Assembly (NCBI GenBank): GCA_949752795.1
Contig: CATKHW010000360.1
Location: forward strand, 248,001 to 312,000
DNA length: 64,000 nucleotides
DNA from: Hyperoodon ampullatus
Taxonomy: Eukaryota > Chordata > Mammalia > Artiodactyla > Ziphiidae
Direction of reading: 5' to 3'
Shown here: positions 25,960 through 37,400 of the stretch, one piece after another
Layout of the letters: each line of letters begins with the position of its first letter
Position numbering within the stretch: the first letter of the stretch is position 1
Made by a program: the position numbers and the translations under genes
The notes under the pieces: generated by a model
The model's database searches: none
Told to the model about the DNA's origin: nothing
Seen by the model: the letters and a program-made list of their open reading frames with translations, nothing else

Positions 25960-26580
25960 AAGGCATCTGTGAGTAAACGTGAGCTGAGCCCCAGTCCTGC
26001 TTCAGCTGAACTCTTCCCACCCTTTCCAGGTAAAACACCTGAATATGTACAAGAACTTGCAAGCTTAGAGGAAGGGCTGTGGAGCCAAACCAGCGACAGC
26101 ACACAGGCCGACTTGGTGCCTGCAGGCCAGTCAGGATGGTCCTGGCCCCAGATGCTCATCTGGAAGCTTTCCATTTCCCTGCCTGAGATACCGCTCCTGA
26201 CACGGCCCCCACTGTTTTTTTACTTCCTCACATCTGCCTGGGGAGAAATTCCAGCGGCAGGTATGGGTGACACATCCTCTTCTTTAGCAGGTGGCAGCCT
26301 GGCAACTCCTGCAGAAAGTCCAGCAGAGCCCCACTCACACTGGGCCACCCACAAAGCCACGGCCCCTCACTCCCTCCCACCAGCACAGCCCCGGCACTGC
26401 CTACGGGGCAGAGAATATGGCGTCAGTCACAGTTACAAGGGCTGTCGCTCACTGGAGATCTGTTTATATTGCCCTCAACCCAGGCACACCTGTGGAGGGC
26501 TGGCAGGCAGTTTCAGGCTGCCAAAATCAGCCAATCCTCACCCCTCAGGGGCTCACAGTTGCAGAAAATGAAACTTGCTA
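25960..26580 (+). repeat. Array B unit 8, partial and diverged
   Basis: Only the GC-rich segment is present. It follows the other units from AAGGCATCTGTGAGTAA to GAAAATGAAACTTGC and then leaves them. It carries many private substitutions and an extra AG in CTTTAGCAGGTGGC (about 26283), which shifts the frame relative to units 1-7. As the most diverged copy at the array edge it is the likely outgroup to the amplified units. A 230-codon open frame runs 25879-26571, but its second half is in a different register from the 206-codon frame of units 6-7, which argues against coding. Confidence 0.85.
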
Positions 26581-26994
26581 AACGGGCCAGGCCCTAGGAA
26601 CAGGTGTGGGCCCTTGAGAGTCAGGATAGACAAGGGGCTGCAGCTGCGGCTTGTTTTCTTATCATTTTATCTGGTCCATGAGTGGAAAACAACTTCAAGA
26701 AGACACTATCCTAATGAGAGGAACCCAGGAGTCAGGGAGAGGAGTGATGGTGGGTGGAGACAGAGGCCTGGTGCCCTGGCTGCAGTGGAAGTGTCTGGAA
26801 GACCAGGCAGAAAGAGCCTGCAGAGAGTGATAGCCATGGTCACAGACCTGTCAGAGCTGCTGTTTGTTAGTTCAAGTCCTGCTCTGAGGTATTCTGTGTC
26901 AGCTGTGAGCGACAGGTGAGCTGGGGGTTCTCTGCAAGGTGGGCTATGTGCACAGTTCCTGTGTGTCCAGCCCGGCTGTGGTACCTGCCCAGGG
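26581..26994. other. Non-tandem sequence after array B
   Basis: GC-moderate single-copy sequence between B unit 8 and the 66-71 bp repeat. It lies directly upstream of the retroviral pol fragment in the same orientation, so it might be residual 5' ERV sequence, but I see no LTR, primer-binding site or gag motif to support that. Confidence 0.5.
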
Positions 26995-27184
26995 GAGCTC
27001 CGTAACCTGCGAAGGGCCTGAGTAGGAGAGCCCCATGGGCTGCTGGGTAGCTGCAGAGGTGAGCTCCATACCCTGGGAGGGACTTGACCACGAGAGCCCC
27101 GTGGGCTGTGGGGTAGGGGTGCAGCCCAGGTGAGCTCCATATCCTGGGATTGGCCTGACCACGAGAACCCCATGGGCTGCTGGA
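26995..27184 (+). repeat. Short tandem repeat, units of 66-71 bp, 2.8 copies
   Basis: Copies start with GAGCTCC at 26995, 27061 and 27132 and share ACC.TG.GA...CCTGA...GAGA.CCC.TGGGCTG. The third copy runs without a gap into the first recognisable reverse-transcriptase codons at 27185. Confidence 0.8.
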
Positions 27185-28215
27185 GACCTGGTAAAGGATA
27201 TCAGGACAATCAGTGAAGCCACCGAGGATATACATCCAGTAGCTCCTATTTCCTACTCCCTGCTGGTCATTCTACCTTCCACCAGGCCATGGCATTCTGT
27301 ATTAGACTTCAATGATGCCTTCTTCTGTATTCCATTCATCTCAGAGTCACAAGAATTTTTGGCTTGTGAGTGGCAGGACACAACATGCAACAAAAGCAAT
27401 AATGCTGGGCCGTCCTGCCCCAATGGTTCAAAAATCCCCACACCATCATTGGGGAAATGTCCTCTAAAGACCTAAAAGTTCAACCTCTGTAAAAGGGAAC
27501 CCTCCTTCAATATGCAGATGACATTCTGATCGCCAGGCCTACTAAAGACGCCTCTGAACTACCTAGCCAAGAAAGGATAGAAGGTGTCCAAGAAAAACGC
27601 TCAAATATCCCAGGCTAAGGTGACATGCCTGGGCTTCATTCTCACAGATATTCGGAGAAACACATCCCAGGATAGGGAAGAAGCCATTTGCAGCCTTACC
27701 TCTTCTACAACTAGAAGATAGCTTAGGGGTTCCTGGGGAGGCCAAGGTTTTCTGCATCTGGATCCCTAACTACAGTGTAATAGCTGGGCCTCTACATGAA
27801 ACACTGACACGAAAAGATGATGATCCTTTTGAATAGAATCCAGAAGCAGCCTTTCAAGAATGGAAAGAGCAGTCAATACAGACGCTTGCCCAGGAACTCC
27901 CTAATTTAGCTAAACCCTTTGACCTTTACATACCCGGTCAAAGGTTAATCGCCCTTGGAGCCTTAGTGCAAAAACTGGGACCACTTGAAATGGAGCAACA
28001 CAAGAATGCCCTTCAGGTATGATAAACTATGGTCACCAAGGGCTTTGCCCACCGACTCATCAGGCCAGGATACTGGGGTATCTAAAAAGCTGGAAATCAG
28101 CAGCCCGCAAGGCCAGCTCCCTCCTAAGGGAAAAGGACCCCACATGGTGATCCTAACCACCCATCATGCCCTGAAGTTGCAGGGGTCGCTCTGTGGACAC
28201 ACTGACCTCGAGTGA
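27185..28215 (+). pseudogene. Gammaretrovirus-like ERV pol remnant (RT, start of RNase H, end of integrase)
   Basis: Endogenous class I retrovirus pol, sense on +, non-functional. From 27185 one frame reads RT fingers/palm with EDIHP and VLDxxDAFF, placing the first catalytic Asp at 27314-27316. The frame then shifts between about 27380 and 27400: LPQWFKN (27415 on) and the second motif YADD (27511-27522) share a register two bases off the first. Gammaretroviruses usually have YVDD. The connection domain follows in further registers (FCIWIPNYSVIAGPLHE, then PFDLYIPGQ and QKLGP at about 27983) with an in-frame tag. Most of RNase H and integrase is missing. The integrase C-terminal segment GPHMVILTTHHALKLQG is at 28135-28185. 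Many stops and frameshifts, and no flanking LTR recognised. Confidence 0.85.
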
Positions 28216-29040
28216 GGAGGCCCTCCAACTCCAACCTCCAGAGAGATAAACGGGGGCAACGGGCCCCCAAGATGTCTCGTGTGACCATCACTTGACCTGG
28301 AGTTTCTCTCAGAAAACGACAAGACTGTGCCCCGAAAGAGCAGACTACTGCTTGCAGGACTTACTGCACCCAGAGGGGAGCTAATAAGCTTGGCGGGGGA
28401 AACGTATATCACACTTTCACCATAGAAAACCCTACAGACACCGCGGTGATGGTGGCCAATATGACCGGCTGGACTGCTGGCTACTTCTAAAGGCCATTGA
28501 CTCAGTGGACGTCATGGTCCTGGATCACCACTGACCCTGGACTGTCTGGGAGTTGTGTGGGTAGGGCTCTGACACATGGTGCTGTTTGTACATTAATTCA
28601 GGGACCTAATTAAAGAAAGCACAGACTACTGGTCAGAGCATCTAGTCTGGCAAAAACTGTCAGCCTAAGGTCGCCGAACATATGTGGGGTGGGGTGAAAC
28701 CTGCCACCGCAGCATCTCTGCGCCTCTCTTTCCTGGACCCTTAAAGGTCATTAGAATCTGTACACTTCCAATGCTGGTGCTCAGGCGGACGAGAAGTGAG
28801 GCAGGAGGCCTTGGGACAATCAACCTCACCAGGAGGCTGGTGGGGAGACGTTTTGCCCCTCCCCCCATGTATCAGGGCTCCCACCACAGCATGAAGCAGT
28901 TACAAAAGAGGGGTCTGCACCCTCAACACCCCAAGAATAAGGAACGGAACAAAAAGCAGAGGAGGTGTTCGTCTCCGGCAACGTTCATTAAAAATTCCTG
29001 GGAGATAAAAAGAGAATCTGGGCAATAAAATAAAGTCTAA
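28216..29040 (+). other. Sequence 3' of the pol remnant, possibly residual ERV
   Basis: By position this could hold env and a 3' LTR. Frames are short and I recognise no env motif with confidence. AATAAAATAAAG at about 29024 could be an LTR polyadenylation signal but is not evidence alone. Confidence 0.35.
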
Positions 29041-29756
29041 CCTGTTTTTCCTTTGTGCTTTGTCTAATTTCACGTGCTCCTAGGGTTCCGCATGCAGAGG
29101 TCCCACACCCGGCACTTCAGACCCGATTTCCTAGTGCAGAATGGCTGGGTCGACACCTCAGCTAGCGGGGTCCCATGCAGACTCCGCGGCATAGAGCCTG
29201 AGCTGCAGCCAACCCAGCCCTCGAGAGCTCCATCCCCTCCCTCCCACTGACGCTGCCGGGGACCCTACACAGCAGCCCAGCCCACAGCCCATGGGGGAGT
29301 TCACGCTCTCACCTCTCCATTCTGTTTTCAAAATAATGTTTCCTTTGCTTCTGAACCAAACTCAGTCTTGATCTGTTGGCTCCAATGACACTGGGCACGG
29401 GGACTCCTGTTGGGGTCCACTCTGGAGGATCAGTAACAGAAATTGAGAACATTGTAACTTCAATGAACAGATGTGTGAGCCAAACTGTAGTTAACATAGA
29501 GCAGTGTATAATGCTCGGGTAAAATAAGATGTTTCTAAGACTTACATTTGATATTTCCATCACTTTCCTATAAGCAAGTTCAGTGAAGACGTCTGTCTTA
29601 TTTGCCAGGTAAACATTAGAGAAATGAAGTGATTTATTTCCATGGATGTACATCGAATACTCTTGGCTGAAGCTTCAATCTTGTTTTCAATGCTTTTCCA
29701 TTGAAAATGATACCTCTCTTTCAGCTCCCCCATTTCTGAGAAGTATAAAATCTTAT
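29041..29756. other. Unassigned single-copy sequence
   Basis: A GC-rich part (29041-29320) followed by an AT-richer part. The minus strand has open frames of 114 codons (29309-29653) and 70 codons (29560-29772), and a GT dinucleotide follows AATGGAGAG at about 29317 on the minus strand in a splice-donor-like context. I recognise no protein and call no gene. Confidence 0.4.
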
Positions 29757-29945
29757 AATTTATTATTACCAAAGGGGAAAGGTAGGAGAAGGGATAAATT
29801 AACAGTTTGGGATTAACACATACACACTGCTATGTATAAAAGAGATCATCAACAAGGAACTACTGTATAGCACAGGGAACTACACTGAATATTTTGCAAT
29901 AACCTATAAGGGGAAATAATCTGAAAAAGAATAGATATTTTTATT
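29757..29945 (+). mobile_element. L1 3' UTR fragment
   Basis: Sense L1 3' UTR: TTACCAAAGGGGAAAGG, GGGATTAACACATACACACT, CTACTGTATAGCACAGGGAA, AATAACCTATAAGGGG and CTGAAAAAGAATAGATATT, in family order. It is much less diverged than the L1 part of satellite A. It stops before the usual 3' terminus and abuts sequence leading into an old A monomer. Confidence 0.88.
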
Positions 29946-31626
29946 GACATCATCTATCAATGACAGATAAAATGTAACCTAAGCAAGGCCGATGGTGAGC
30001 GCTTCTGACCCTGAAGATTTCAGTCATCTAAAGTTTGGGCTCTGCCTATTTCCCAAGGCCCTTAAAGGACATACGTGTAGCCGTAGCTTAAAAATTCCCC
30101 AGTTTTGGGTTCGGGGAGGCACTGATTTGGAAAAATCCCTGGTGTTCTCCTTACATGCACGGGACCCTTCCTACAGCTAAAACATGCCTGTCACACCTAG
30201 AGGATGGTACACCGTTTGATCGGAAAGAGTTTGGAAAAGGCACCTCATCTCCTCATTGCCTGGTGCTCGGGTTCAACCCTCCAGCATCTTTCCTAACAAT
30301 CTCCTCACTTGGGGATATCAGCACCGTCAACATCCTGTTGCACACAGTTTGGAATTTGTCCAGAGGATGAAGCAGAAAGATGAGAAAAATTTAGAGACAA
30401 GTCTTAGGTGTTCAGACAGGCACATGCCACTCTAATTTCCAATCCAGAAGACAAATTCATCAAAGGCTAGAATTGCCCACGGAAACAGAATAGGGCTAGA
30501 GGAAATCCCGCTGTTTTGTGTCCAGTTTCCAAAAACACAAGTTGAAAAATGGAACTCAGGGGCACTAAAATTCATGAAACTGCAGAGTTGAAAATATCTA
30601 TCGTCGAAAAATGTCTTGAGGTAAGTCACAGAAAAGGACTTGTAAGCAAGGGAGAGTGGCAGGAAACAGATTTGAAGAGGTAGAAAGGACTCCCCATTAA
30701 AGCACAAGAAAAGGGGCTGAACATCGCCAATGATGCAGTTGGCCAAAAAGGGTGTATGCATTTTTTCTGAATATATTCAAATAAAGGCCATACACACTTT
30801 TTATCCAACCAAACAGGTGGGCACTGGAAATCAATATCACAAAATGTATCACATCACATCAGTCAGAAGGGCCATCCACATAAAGTGTAAACACCAGAAA
30901 TGCAGGACAGGGAGAGGAGAAAAGGGAGCCCTGTGAGGCTGATAGTGGAAATGTAATTTGCCAACGGCCACTCTGGAGAAGTGTATTGTGTTTGCTGAAA
31001 CATCTAAAAAATGAGCTACAGAGCACAGGGCACTTGCACTCATGGGCGTGTACCTTGGGAAAAACAAAAATCGACAGAAAACAGGCACACCAACGTTTAC
31101 CACCTCTCTGTTAAAAAGGGCCTCAACTTGGATATAACCTAAATGTCCCTGGAAGGATAAAATGGATAAAAGAGATGGGGTACTTATGTAGAGTGGAATA
31201 TTACTCATCCAGAAATCAATGAAATAAGGCCAGTTGTAACAACTCTGGAGGAGTTACATACGATCATTCTAAGTGACATATGTCAGAAAGAAAAAGACAC
31301 ATATCATAAGATGTCACTTAAAGGTGGAATCAAAAATGGCTACACATGAAATAAATTACAAAACAGAAACATAGTCAAATATGTAGAAAATAGACATAAG
31401 GCTGCTAAATGGGAAAGGTGGGGAATGGTGAGGTATTATCCAGGAGGTTGAAATTAGCAAAGATACCATTCCAAGTACCAAATTGGATAACTGACAAGGC
31501 CTACACGGTACCTCAAAGAACTGCACTCAGCCCACTCAAGTCACTGGAAAATAATACATATGACTGGTAAGCATCTGAAAAAGAAGTTATTGTTGTCTCT
31601 CAGTACATGAATCAAGTGGATGTACA
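29946..31626 (+). repeat. Old, diverged satellite A monomer (left edge)
   Basis: From about 30160 (ACAGCTAAAACATGCCTG) it aligns to the A consensus with many substitutions and indels. The first 200 bp align poorly, so the true left edge is uncertain. The L1 part (about 31190-31626) is closer to an L1 3' UTR than in the young monomers: ATTACAAAACAGAAACATAG, GATATTTGTC-like blocks, CATCTGAAAAAGAAG. Palindrome remnant at 30737-30810. Confidence 0.8.
30737..30810. repeat. Degenerate palindrome in old A monomer
   Basis: Centre at 30773/30774. The arms still pair over GTGTATG and TGAATATATTCA, but many positions differ. The right arm reads CATACACACTTTTT, a form shared with the monomer at 59.9 kb. 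Confidence 0.7.
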
Positions 31627-33394
31627 GCAGCAAAAAACAGAGCTTTGAATATCAGCTGTAATCAATATAAAAATAAATTTAAAACTATTTATAAAAACAG
31701 TGAGACAGACAAAAATTCTTACAACTTTTGTTGAAGGGCTACGATGTAACATGGATTGAACACATGTAGACCCACAGCAGGATGATTATATAAGGCTGGA
31801 AGCTATGCACGCTAAGAGATGTTAGAGAGGCTGGGTGAGGAAATGCAGACCTTTTAAAGTAATACTGCCTGGTACCCATTCCATGGGTCCCAAATCTGCA
31901 GGTTCAAGGGAATCTTCTGACAGCGAAAACATGCCTGGGAAACCGAGATGAATGTACACCATGTGCTCAGGAAAGGTGTCTAAAATGCACCTCATTTTTG
32001 ATCTCCTGGTGCTGGGGTTCGCCATTCCAGCCACATTACTAACAATTTCCCCAGTTGGAGGATCAGCACCTTTAACCTCCTGTTTTACACAGTTTGCAAT
32101 TTGTGCAGAGGATAAATGGGAAGAGGGGGAACCAATGAGAGATTAGCTGTAGGACTTTTGACAGGCACATGTCACTCTAATTTCCCATTAGGAAGAAGAA
32201 TTAACCAAAGGCTCAGCCTGCCTCCCCAGAACCAGAATAGGGCCAGAAGTAATCCAATGGTTTGGCGGCCAGCTCACAAAAAAAGCGAGTTGCAAAATGG
32301 AGCTCAGGAGCAGACAATTCAAAAACCTGCAATGATATAAATGATAACCAACGTCCAAAAATATATTCAGGTAAGGTAACGAAGAGGATCTGAATGAGAG
32401 GCAGAATTGCAGGAAACAGATTTCAAAAGGTAGATTGTACTCACATTTAAAGCATATGAAAAGCAGCAGAATTTCTAAAATGAGGCGGTTGGGCAAAAGG
32501 GTGTATGCATTTTTTTCGTGAATATCTTCAGGAAAAAAACACATGCAGAGTTTTTGTCCAACCAAGCAAGAGGGAAATGCAAATCCGCACAACAAAGAAG
32601 TCTCAATTTCCACTGCTCAGAAAGGCCATCCAAAAAATGTGTACAAACCAGAAATGCAGGAGAGGCCATGGAAAACAGGGAGCCTAGTCACGCTGATGGG
32701 TGGGGTATAAATATCCAAGAGCCACTCTGAAGAAGTGTATGCTGTTTTTAAAACATCTAAAATACAAAGCCCCGGAGCAAGGGGACTTCAACTCATGGAC
32801 ATATAACTTGGGAAGACTAAATGTCAATAAGACACAGGCACCCCAAAGTTTAGGGCTGCTCTGCATACAAGAACCTCAACTTTGGTACACCTAAAATATC
32901 CCAGGAAAAAGAGAAATGCATAAAGAACTTGTGGTAATTTTGTACAACGGAATATCACTCAGACGTGAAATCAATGTATACAAGGCCAGTAGCAGCATAA
33001 AGAGTGGATTTAGGTATGATGATTTTAAGGGAAATTAGTCACACAGAAAAAGAATCTTATCATAAGATATCACTTATAGAGGGAATGTCAATATCACAAC
33101 ACATGAACTGAATTAGGAAAGAGAACAGAGTCTCACATTTAGCAAAAATCTCTTATGCCTGCTTCAGGGGAAAGGAGAGGTGGGGTGATGCATAAAACCA
33201 GAGTTTGATATTAGCACAGGTACCATTCCATAAACCAAATACAGAATAGACAAGACCTACACCTTCCTCAGTGAACGGGACTCAACACCCCTATGCCTCA
33301 CAGAGGAATATATCTGACTACTAAGAATCTTAAAACCTATGTATTGATATGTCTCCGTAAGGGAATCAATTGTGTCTAGACTGGCATAAACACG
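31627..33394 (+). repeat. Old, diverged satellite A monomer (about 1768 bp)
   Basis: Full-length monomer by comparison with its neighbours. At its start, TGTACAGCAGCAAAAAACAG (from 31621) and TAATCAATATAAAAATAAAT match a typical L1 3' terminus and A-rich tail far better than the young monomers do. Palindrome remnant near 32488-32561 is strongly degraded. The last 500 bp resemble the young array more, so divergence is uneven. Confidence 0.85.
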
Positions 33395-34418
33395 TCAGTG
33401 AAAATCAGCTCAACCCCATTATAAAAATGAATTTCAAAAAACCCAAAAAAACAGCGAAATTCTTACACAATTCCTTCAGGGTTTCTGATGAAACCTGGAA
33501 TGACCCTATCTGCAAAGACAGCTGGATGAGACATAAGGCTGGACACTTGGGACTGAGAGGACTGGTGAGATTGCGAGAGAAAATGCAGACCTTTTAAAGT
33601 AGTAATGCATGCCACCATTCCATGTGTCCCAAATCTCCAGGTAGAAGGGTATATCACTACAATTATAACATGTATGGGAAAACTAGAAAATGGACACCCT
33701 GTGATGGCGAAAGGTTTCTAAAACTCTCCTAATTTTTCCTCTCCTTGTGCTCCACTTTGGCATTCCAACTGCTTTACTATCAATCTCCCAACTTAGGAGA
33801 GTCAGCCCCTATAACCTCCTGGTTCGCACAGTTTGCTAATTGTGCAGAGGATGAAAGGGAAGAGGGAGAACCAATCAGAGAGTAGATGTAGGCATTTGGA
33901 AGGTCACATGTCACTCTAAGTTCCCGGCAGGAAGAAGAATTAACCAAAGCCTCAACCACCCACAGGGAACCAATATAGCGACCCCTGGAACCAGTATAGG
34001 TCCTGAAGCAAAATTGTGGATTTGCGGCCAGCTCACAAAGATGGGATTTGAAAATTGGAGCTCAGGGGCACAGCAATTCACAAACCTGCAGACTTATAAA
34101 GGACTACTCTCTTCCAAAAATCTGTTGAGGGAAGGCAATGAAGCGGACTTGAAAATGAGGCAGAATTGCACAAAACATATTTCAAGAGGTAAATTGGAAT
34201 CGCCTTTAAAGCACAGGAAAAACATCCCAACTTGGACAGAGATGCACTTGGCCAAAAAGGGCGTATGCCTTTTCTCCTGAATATATTCAGAAGAAAACGC
34301 ATATGCCCTTTTTGGCCAATCAAGCAAGCGCGCAATACAAATCCACACTACAAAGAATTGTCACTTACCACCGGTCAAAAGGGACATCCGAATATCTGTA
34401 AAAACCAGAAAGGCAAGA
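33395..34418 (+). repeat. Satellite A monomer, 5' part, interrupted by minisatellite
   Basis: Aligns to the first 1010 bp of monomer 1, ending at CCAGAAAGGCAAGAGA, then passes into the 24-26 bp repeat. Contains a short local duplication around 33975-34005 (two GGAACCA.TATAG copies). Palindrome at 34247-34320. The matching 3' part of the monomer is at 51754-52086. Confidence 0.88.
34247..34320. repeat. Palindrome 135 bp before the minisatellite
   Basis: Centre at 34283/34284. Arms mostly intact, with mismatches including CATATGCCC on the right against GGGCG on the left, and AGAAGAAAAC on the right. It is the last A landmark before the minisatellite. Confidence 0.85.
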
Positions 34419-37400
34419 GAGAGATGGCAAGGGCATGAAGCAATGTGATCCCAGTGGTCATGGAGGATTGTGATGACAAGCGCATGGAGAATTGTGATGA
34501 CAAGATTATGTACCATTTTGTTGACAAAGGCAAGGACCATTATGATGACAAGGTTCATGGAGCACTGTGATGACAAGCATCACGGAGCATTGTGATTACA
34601 GGGGTCCTGGAACATTGGGATGACAAGCGCATGGATCATTGTGATGACAATGGTCATGGAGCATTTTAATGACAAGAGTCCCGGATCATTGTGTTGTCAG
34701 GGTTCATGGAGCGTTGTGATGACAGTGGTCATGGAGCATTGTGATGACAAGGTACTGGAGCACTGTGATGAGAAGACCATGGAGCTTTGTGATGACAAGT
34801 CTCATGGAGCATTCTGATGAAAAGTGCCATGGAGCATTGTGATTACAGGGGTCTTGGAGCATTATGATGACAAGGGCATGGAGCATTGGGATGAGAAGGC
34901 CATGGACCGTTGATTACAGGGGTCTTGGAGCATTATGATGACAAGGGCATGGAGCATTGGGATGAGAAGGCCATGGACCGTTCTGATGACATGCATCATG
35001 GAGCTTTGTGATGACAAGGGCATGGAGCATTGTGATTACAGTGGTCTTGGAGCACTGTGATGAAAAGGGCATGGATCATTGTGATGAAAAAGGCATGGAG
35101 CCTTGTCATGACAGGGTTCAAGGAGCAAACTGACAACAAGTGTCAGGGAGCATTGTGATGACAAAGGTATTGAGTATTGTGATGACAAAGGTCATGGAGC
35201 ATTGTGATGAGAAGACCATGGATAATTGTGATGACGAGCGTCATGGGGCGTTGTGATGATAAGTGTTATGGAACATATTGATCACAAGGATTTGGAGCAT
35301 TGTGATGACAGAGGTCATGGAGCATTTTGGTTTCATTGTGATGACAATAGCCTGAAGCATTATGATGATGGGCATGGTGCATTGAGATGACAGGGTTCAT
35401 GGAGCATTGAGATGAAAAGGGGAATGGAGCATTGCGATTACAGGAGTCTTGGAGCATTGTGATGACAAAGGCATGGAACATCGTGAATGAGAAGGCCATG
35501 GAGCATTCTGTTGACATGCGTCATGGAGCTTTGTGATGACAAGGGCATGGAGCATTGTGATTACAGGGGTCTTGGAGCATTGTGATGACAAGGGTCATGG
35601 AGCCTTGTGATGACAAGGCTGTGGAACATTGTGATGGCAGGGGTCATGGAGCATTGTTATGACAGGGGTAATGGAGCATTGTGATGACAAGGGCATGGAG
35701 CATTGGTCTGAAAAGTTTCATGGATTATTGTGATGAGAGGGGGCAAGGAGCATTGTGATGACAAGGGCATGGAACACTCTGATACATGGGTCATGGAGGA
35801 TTGTAATGAGAAGCGCATGGAGCATTGTGATAAGAATGGCATCGAGCATTGTGATGAAAAGCATCATGGAGCCTGTGATGACAAGGGCATGGAACAATGT
35901 GATGAGAGGGTTCATGGAGCATTGTGATGACAATGGCATGCAGCATTGTGATGACAAGGGTCATTGAGCTTTGTGATGACAAAGGTCATGGAGCATTTTG
36001 ATGACAAGGGTGTGGTGCATTCTGTTGTGAAGGGCAGGGAGCATTGTGATGACAGGGGTTATGGAACATTGTGATGTCAGGGGAAGGGAGCATTGTGATG
36101 ATAAAGGCATGTAGCATTGTTGTGACAAGGGTCATGGAATATTGTGATGACAGGGGTGAGAGAGTATTGTGTTGACTAGTGATGGAACATTGAGATATCA
36201 GTGGTGAGAGAGCATTTTGATGAGAAGTGCATGGAGCAGTGTGATGACAAGGTTTATGGAGCATTGTGATGACAAAGATGTGGAGCATTGTGATGACAAG
36301 CGCATGGCACATTGTGATGCCATGGGTCATGGAGTATTGTGCTAACAAAGGCATTGAGCATTGTGATGACAAGGGTCACCAAGCATTGTGATGAAATGTT
36401 CATGGAGCGCTGTGGTGACAAAGGTCACAGAGCCTTGTGATGATGAGGGCATGAACCATTGTGATGACAAAGGTCATGAAGCATTGTGATGACTGGAGTC
36501 AGGGAGCATTGTGATGACAGGGGTCATAGAGCATTGTGATGAAAGGGCATGGAGCATTGTGATGACAGGGGCATGTTGCATTGGTTTGACAAGTTTCAGG
36601 GATTATTGTGATGACAGTGGGCATGGCGCATTGTGATGACAAGGGCATGGAGCATTGTGATGAGAAGGTCATGGAGTATTGTGAAGAAGGGTGTCAGGGA
36701 GCATTGTGATGACATATGTCATGGTCCATTGCGATGACAATGGAATGGAGCTTTGTGATGCCAAGTGTCATGGAGGATTGTGATGACAAAGGTAATGGAG
36801 CATTTTGATGACAAGCGCTTGGAGCATTGTGATGACAAGGGTCATGGAGCATTGTGATAACAAGGGCCATGGAGAATTTTGATGACATGTTCATGAAGCA
36901 TTGTGATGACAATCACATGAAGCTTGCTGTGACAGGGATCATGGAGCATTGCGATGACAAGTGCATAGAGAATTGTGATGACAAAGCATGTAACACTGTG
37001 ATGAAAAGCATCATGGAGCACAGTGATGCCAAGAACGTGGAGAATTGTGATGACAGGGGACATGGAGCATTGTAATGACCAGGGCATGGAGTATTGTGAT
37101 GGCAAGACCGTGGAGCATTGTGATGAGAAGACCATGGATAATTGTGATGATGAGCGTCATGGAGCACTGTAATGAAAAGGGGTATGGAGCATTGTGATAA
37201 CAGGGGTCATGGAGCATTGTGATGACAAGGTTCATGGAGCATTCTGATGACAAGCTTGTGGAGTATTTTGATGACAATGACATGGAGCATTTTGATGATA
37301 ATGGCATGGGGCATTGTGATGAAAAAGACATGGAGCCTTTTCATGACAGTTTTCAGGGAGCATTCTGACGACAAGTGTCAGGGTCCATTGTGATGACAAA

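Noticed and set aside
29309..29772. A host exon on the minus strand
   Set aside because: A donor-like GT follows one frame, but no recognisable protein, acceptor or neighbouring exon was found.
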